Shown: positions 41,791 through 45,360 of the stretch, in pieces | Numbering within the stretch: position 1 is the first letter of the stretch | How the letters are laid out: every line of letters begins with the position of its first letter | DNA from: Actinomycetes bacterium | GTDB taxonomy: Bacteria > Actinomycetota > Actinomycetes > JAJZTN01 | NCBI GenBank assembly: GCA_021848885.1 | Contig: JAJZTN010000003.1 | Location: 1-45,360 of the forward strand | Direction: 5' to 3' | DNA: 45,360 nt | The notes under the pieces: generated by a model | Seen by the model: only the letters and a program-made list of their open reading frames with translations | What the model was told of the DNA's origin: nothing | Database searches by the model: none | Position numbers and translations under genes: made by a program

Positions 41791-41822
41791 CCGGGCAGCC
41801 TGTGACCGGGCAGCCTGTGACT
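41778..41822 (+). repeat. 3 x 15 bp tandem repeat (gggcagcctgtgacc) spanning the hisB stop codon
   Basis: Copies at 41778-41792, 41793-41807, 41808-41822 (the last with ...gtgact plus one base); each contains a TGA in the hisB frame. Confidence 0.9.
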
Positions 41823-41863
41823 AGGCGGCCGCGGAACGCTGCGCAGGCGGGCTGGGCCGGCCG

Positions 41864-42499
41864 GTGAGCCGCCCCGGTGTCGTCGTGCTCGATTACGGGT
41901 CGGGCAACGTCCGCTCGGCGGTGCGGGCCCTCGAGCACGTGGGCGCCGACGTGCAGCTCACCGCGGAGACTGACGCGGCGCTTCAGGCCGATGGCCTCGT
42001 GGTGCCTGGGGTGGGGGCCTTCGCCGCCTGCATGGCCGGACTGCGGGCAGTATCGGGCGCCCAGCTCGTCGGTCGACGGCTGGCCGGTGCCCGCCCGGTG
42101 CTGGGCATCTGCGTGGGCATGCAGGTGCTCTTCGAGGCCGGGGTGGAGCACGGGGTCCGGACGGCGGGTCTGGGCGAGTGGCCCGGCACGGTGGAGCGAC
42201 TGCACGCCGATGTGCTGCCGCACATGGGCTGGAGCGTCGTGCACCCACCGGAGGGCTCCCGGCTGTTCGCCGGGGTGGAAGGTGAGCGGTTCTACTTCGT
42301 GCACTCCTACGCCGCCCGCCGCTGGGAAATGGCCGACTCCAGCCAGCTGGCACCACCGCTGGTCAGCTGGGCCGAGCACGGCGAGCGCTTCGTCGCCGCG
42401 GTGGAGAACGGGGTGCTTGCAGCCACCCAGTTCCACCCCGAGAAGTCCTCCTCCGCCGGTTTGACGCTGCTGGAGAACTGGGTGGGGATGCTCAGATGA
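41864..42499 (+). CDS. hisH: Imidazole glycerol phosphate synthase glutamine amidotransferase subunit
   Basis: [71 protein letters not shown]. Confidence 0.95.
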   Translation: MSRPGVVVLDYGSGNVRSAVRALEHVGADVQLTAETDAALQADGLVVPGVGAFAACMAGLRAVSGAQLVGRRLAGARPVLGICVGMQVLFEAGVEHGVRTAGLGEWPGTVERLHADVLPHMGWSVVHPPEGSRLFAGVEGERFYFVHSYAARRWEMADSSQLAPPLVSWAEHGERFVAAVENGVLAATQFHPEKSSSAGLTLLENWVGMLR

Positions 42500-43227
42500 G
42501 CGGGCCGAGCCTGCAGCTGCTGCCGGCGGTGGACGTGGCTGCCGGGCAGGCCGTGCGTCTCGTGCAGGGCGAGGCCGGCACCGAGACCTCCTACGGCGAC
42601 CCGCTAGCCGCAGCCGTGACCTGGCAGCAGGCCGGTGCGCAGTGGGTGCACCTGGTCGACCTCGACGCTGCCTTCGGGCGCGGCTCCAACGCCGCCCTTC
42701 TGGCCGAGGTGGTGGCCGCCCTCGACGTCGCCGTGGAGCTGTCCGGCGGGATCCGTGACGACGACACGCTGCGCGCGGCGCTTGCGACCGGATGCGCTCG
42801 GGTCAACCTCGGCACCGCGGCACTGGAGGACCCGGCCTGGACCGCCCGGGTGATCGCCGAGCACGGGGAGCGGATCGCCGTCGGCCTCGACGTGCGGGGG
42901 AGGACCCTGGCCGCGCGCGGCTGGACCCGCGAGGGCGGGCAGCTGTGGGAGGTGCTCGAGCGGTTGGACCGTGACGGGTGCGCCCGGTACGTGCTCACCG
43001 ACGTCACCAAGGACGGCACCCTGCGCGGACCGAACCTGCGGCTGCTGCGTGAGGTGTGTGCCCGCACCGACCGACCGGTCATCGCCAGCGGGGGTGTGTC
43101 ATCGCTGGACGATCTGCGTGCCCTGCGTGAGCTGGTGGTGCACGGGGTGGAGGGCGCCATCGTCGGCAAGGCCCTGTATGCCGGAGCGTTCACGCTGCCG
43201 GAGGCTCTGGAGGTCGCTGGTGGGTGA
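42496..43227 (+). CDS. priA: Phosphoribosyl isomerase (HisA, or the bifunctional HisA/TrpF enzyme PriA of actinobacteria)
   Basis: [94 protein letters not shown]. PriA versus HisA rests on lineage, not on a test. Confidence 0.88.
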   Translation: MSGPSLQLLPAVDVAAGQAVRLVQGEAGTETSYGDPLAAAVTWQQAGAQWVHLVDLDAAFGRGSNAALLAEVVAALDVAVELSGGIRDDDTLRAALATGCARVNLGTAALEDPAWTARVIAEHGERIAVGLDVRGRTLAARGWTREGGQLWEVLERLDRDGCARYVLTDVTKDGTLRGPNLRLLREVCARTDRPVIASGGVSSLDDLRALRELVVHGVEGAIVGKALYAGAFTLPEALEVAGG

Positions 43228-44032
43228 GCCAGCCGGAGACCCGGCGGTGGGTGGGCTCGGCGGGGGCCCGGCGGTGCGCGTCATCCCGTGCCTGGACGTC
43301 GACGCCGGCCGGGTGGTCAAGGGGGTCAACTTCCTCGACCTGCGCGACGCCGGGGACCCGGTCGAGATGGCCCGAACCTACGACGACGAGGGCGCGGACG
43401 AGCTCGTCTTCCTCGACATCACCGCGTCCGCGGCCGACCGCGAGACCACCTACGACGTGGTGCGTCGTACCGCCGGAGAGGTCTTCATCCCGCTCACCGT
43501 CGGCGGTGGGGTGCGCAGCGTGGCCGACGTGGACCGGTTGCTGCGCGCCGGAGCGGACAAGGTGGGGGTCAACACCGCCGCGGTCCTGCGGCCGGGGCTC
43601 ATCGCCGAGATCGCTGAGCGGTTCGGCAGCCAGGTGCTCGTGCTGTCCTTGGACGCCCGGCGGGTCAGCGGGTCCAGCCGCACCGAGTCCGGCTTCGAGG
43701 TGACCACGCACGGCGGAGGCCGGGGCACCGGGACGGACGCGGTGGCATGGGCGGCACGGGCCTGCGAGCTCGGGGCCGGTGAGCTGCTGCTGAACTCGAT
43801 GGACGCCGACGGCACACAGTCCGGCTACGACCTCGAGCTGATCGCCGCGGTGCGCGCGGCCGTGCGGGTCCCGGTCATCGCATCGGGCGGGGCGGGCCGG
43901 CTGGAGCACTTCGCCCCGGCGGTGGCGGCGGGGGCCGACGCCGTGCTTGCCGCCAGCGTCTTGCACTTCGGCACACTGCGCATCAGCGAGATCAAGGCTG
44001 CACTGCGCTCCGCCGGAGTGGCCGTGCGCTGA
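43220..44032 (+). CDS. hisF: Imidazole glycerol phosphate synthase cyclase subunit
   Basis: [52 protein letters not shown]. Start may be GTG 43220 (GGAGG upstream, overlaps the priA stop) or GTG 43274. Confidence 0.93.
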   Translation: MGEPAGDPAVGGLGGGPAVRVIPCLDVDAGRVVKGVNFLDLRDAGDPVEMARTYDDEGADELVFLDITASAADRETTYDVVRRTAGEVFIPLTVGGGVRSVADVDRLLRAGADKVGVNTAAVLRPGLIAEIAERFGSQVLVLSLDARRVSGSSRTESGFEVTTHGGGRGTGTDAVAWAARACELGAGELLLNSMDADGTQSGYDLELIAAVRAAVRVPVIASGGAGRLEHFAPAVAAGADAVLAASVLHFGTLRISEIKAALRSAGVAVR

Positions 44033-44038
44033 ACGCCG

Positions 44039-44086
44039 GGTGCGCCGGGCGTTCCCGGTGGACGACCCGGGGACGACCGGCGCACC
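44039..44086. terminator. Long GC-rich hairpin in the convergent hisF / membrane-protein interval (candidate bidirectional terminator)
   Basis: GGTGCGCCGG (44039-48)/CCGGCGCACC (44077-86), one mismatch, then CGTTCCCGG (44050-58)/CCGGGGACG (44067-75) with one G-T pair and an 8-nt loop. Confidence 0.75.
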
Positions 44087-44098
44087 AGCGCGGTCCGG

Positions 44099-45004
44099 TC
44101 AGGGCGCGACCGGCTGCCCCTGCAGACGGCGGTAGGCGTAGGTCATCGCCAGCAGCGAGACCGGGACCGTCACGATCAGGCCGATCCCGCACAGCAGCGA
44201 CCCGATGACGTAGGCGACCAGCACCCCGATGACCAGCATGACCACCGAGGAGGCGTTCTCCTTGACCAGGTGGAAGCTGGACTTCACCGACTCCCAGGCT
44301 CCCTGGTGCTGGTCGATGACGAAGAACAGGTAGAAGGCGGTGAAGAAGGACACCACCAGCGTCCCGACGTAACAGGCCAGCACCCCAACGAAGCTCAGCG
44401 CACCCACGATGACCGCCGCGCCGAGCACCACGCCGAGGTCCTTGGTGGACAGCAGGGAGGACAGCTCGAGGCGCGCCCCGTCCGCGATCGCCAGCGCGCC
44501 GCGGATGATGGCCGCCTGAAGGAAGGCCAGCAGCACGAAGAACACCCCGGCGGAGAACGCCGAGAACAGCAGGCTCATCACGAAGCCGGATCCCGCCGAG
44601 CTGCTGATCGCCCCGGTCGTCTGGTCCACCGTGATGCTCGCGGGGTGCACGAAAAGGGCCGAACCGACCATGAACCACACGACGTAGATCACGCCGATGA
44701 CCACCACGTAGATCAGCGACGCGACCAGGATGGCACCGGCGTTCTGCTGGAACTTCGCCCAGCCCCAGTTGAAGGCCTCACCCACCGTGAAGGGTGCCCC
44801 GGCACCTGCCGGCTGACCGAGCGGGGCGGCCCCGAATCCGGGCGGGGGTGTGCCTGCGCCGGCGGGAGGGGGCGGTGGGGTGCTCCAGCTGGGTGGCGGC
44901 GGCGTCGCGCCCTGACCCCCGGCGCCAGAGTCGGGTTGCTCGCTCGGTGGGCGGAAGGGATCCGGGGGCTCGCTCGGGCCGGCCGGTGGGGTGTTCTCGC
45001 TCAC
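44099..45004 (-). CDS. Membrane protein with Pro-rich N-terminal cytoplasmic region
   Basis: GTG 45004 with GAGGTG upstream; MSENTPPAGPSEPPDPFRPPSEQPDSG...TPPPPPAGAG, then FTVGEAFNWGWAKFQQNAGAILVASLIYVVVIGVIY and further TM segments. Confidence 0.85.
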   Translation of the reverse strand: MSENTPPAGPSEPPDPFRPPSEQPDSGAGGQGATPPPPSWSTPPPPPAGAGTPPPGFGAAPLGQPAGAGAPFTVGEAFNWGWAKFQQNAGAILVASLIYVVVIGVIYVVWFMVGSALFVHPASITVDQTTGAISSSAGSGFVMSLLFSAFSAGVFFVLLAFLQAAIIRGALAIADGARLELSSLLSTKDLGVVLGAAVIVGALSFVGVLACYVGTLVVSFFTAFYLFFVIDQHQGAWESVKSSFHLVKENASSVVMLVIGVLVAYVIGSLLCGIGLIVTVPVSLLAMTYAYRRLQGQPVAP

Positions 45005-45115
45005 AGGCACCTCGGGGTTGCTCGTCCTCCGCGTGGACGCGTGCACGCGCCGTCGCCGAACGTAGCGACCCGGCGTGGTGGTCGGGAGTGCTTTGCCGAG
45101 AGATCATCCGGATGC

Positions 45116-45149
45116 CCGAGGGTGTCCTCTCGCCGGGGGACACCCTCGG
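45116..45149. repeat. Perfect 12-bp inverted repeat CCGAGGGTGTCC-N10-GGACACCCTCGG
   Basis: Arms 45116-45127 and 45138-45149, in the intergenic region between divergent genes. Confidence 0.9.
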
Positions 45150-45205
45150 CACGTCGTGGACGGGCCGGGGGTGGCGGTGGTGGACTGTGCCGGAAAGGGG
45201 GGGCG

Positions 45206-45360
45206 ATGACCACGCCGGACACGCTCGCGGCCGCCGCGGACACCTCGACCGACACCAGGGCTGGTCTGCTGGCCCGTTGCACCGCGCCGCTGGTCTTGGC
45301 TGGCGTCGGGTTGGCGGCCGTGGTGCTCGTCGCCGTGGTCGACCCCAACCAGCCGGGGCA
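45206..45360 (+). CDS. DUF2752-like membrane protein (3' truncated by window end)
   Basis: MTTPDTLAAAADTSTDTRAGLLARCTAPLVLAGVGLAAVVLVAVVDPNQPG; a TM followed by VDPNxPG resembles the DUF2752 start; RBS-like GGAAAGGGGGG upstream. Confidence 0.6.
   Translation, partial: MTTPDTLAAAADTSTDTRAGLLARCTAPLVLAGVGLAAVVLVAVVDPNQPG

Overview
The window is high-GC, densely coding actinobacterial chromosome, probably near Intrasporangiaceae/Micrococcales (lineage inferred from gene content and order only). From left to right: (i) a DNA-damage-type group, dnaE2 (5'-truncated by the window edge), a SAM methyltransferase, dinB and a DUF3040 gene; (ii) a minus-strand moxR-DUF58-transglutaminase (TgpA-like) operon; (iii) the complete dcw division/cell-wall cluster mraZ-rsmH-ftsL-ftsI-murE-murF-mraY-murD-ftsW-murG-murC-ftsQ-ftsZ, followed by pgeF(yfiH)-yggS-sepF-yggT-divIVA; (iv) an orphan minus-strand gene, DUF167, a TraR/DksA zinc-finger protein with a long histone-H1-like Lys/Ala repeat tail, lspA, rluD and dnaE1; (v) a membrane protein gene overlapping a convergent ybaK-type deacylase, then hisD-hisC-hisB-hisH-priA-hisF, a Pro-rich membrane protein and the start of a DUF2752-like gene. 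I see no mobile element, CRISPR array, tRNA or rRNA. I found no self-evident new multigene system. The most interesting signals are regulatory and repeat-based: a six-copy, 10-bp-phased MraZ-box array on the mraZ promoter; a large nested hairpin plus an AT-rich palindromic element between ftsQ and ftsZ; a 3 x 38 bp repeat abutting a probably leaderless hisD start; an in-frame duplication inside HisD; a tandem repeat carrying three in-frame stop codons at the end of hisB; an orphan gene in the divIVA-dksA interval; and frequent short tandem repeats at gene ends. All family assignments come from motif recognition, not database searches.
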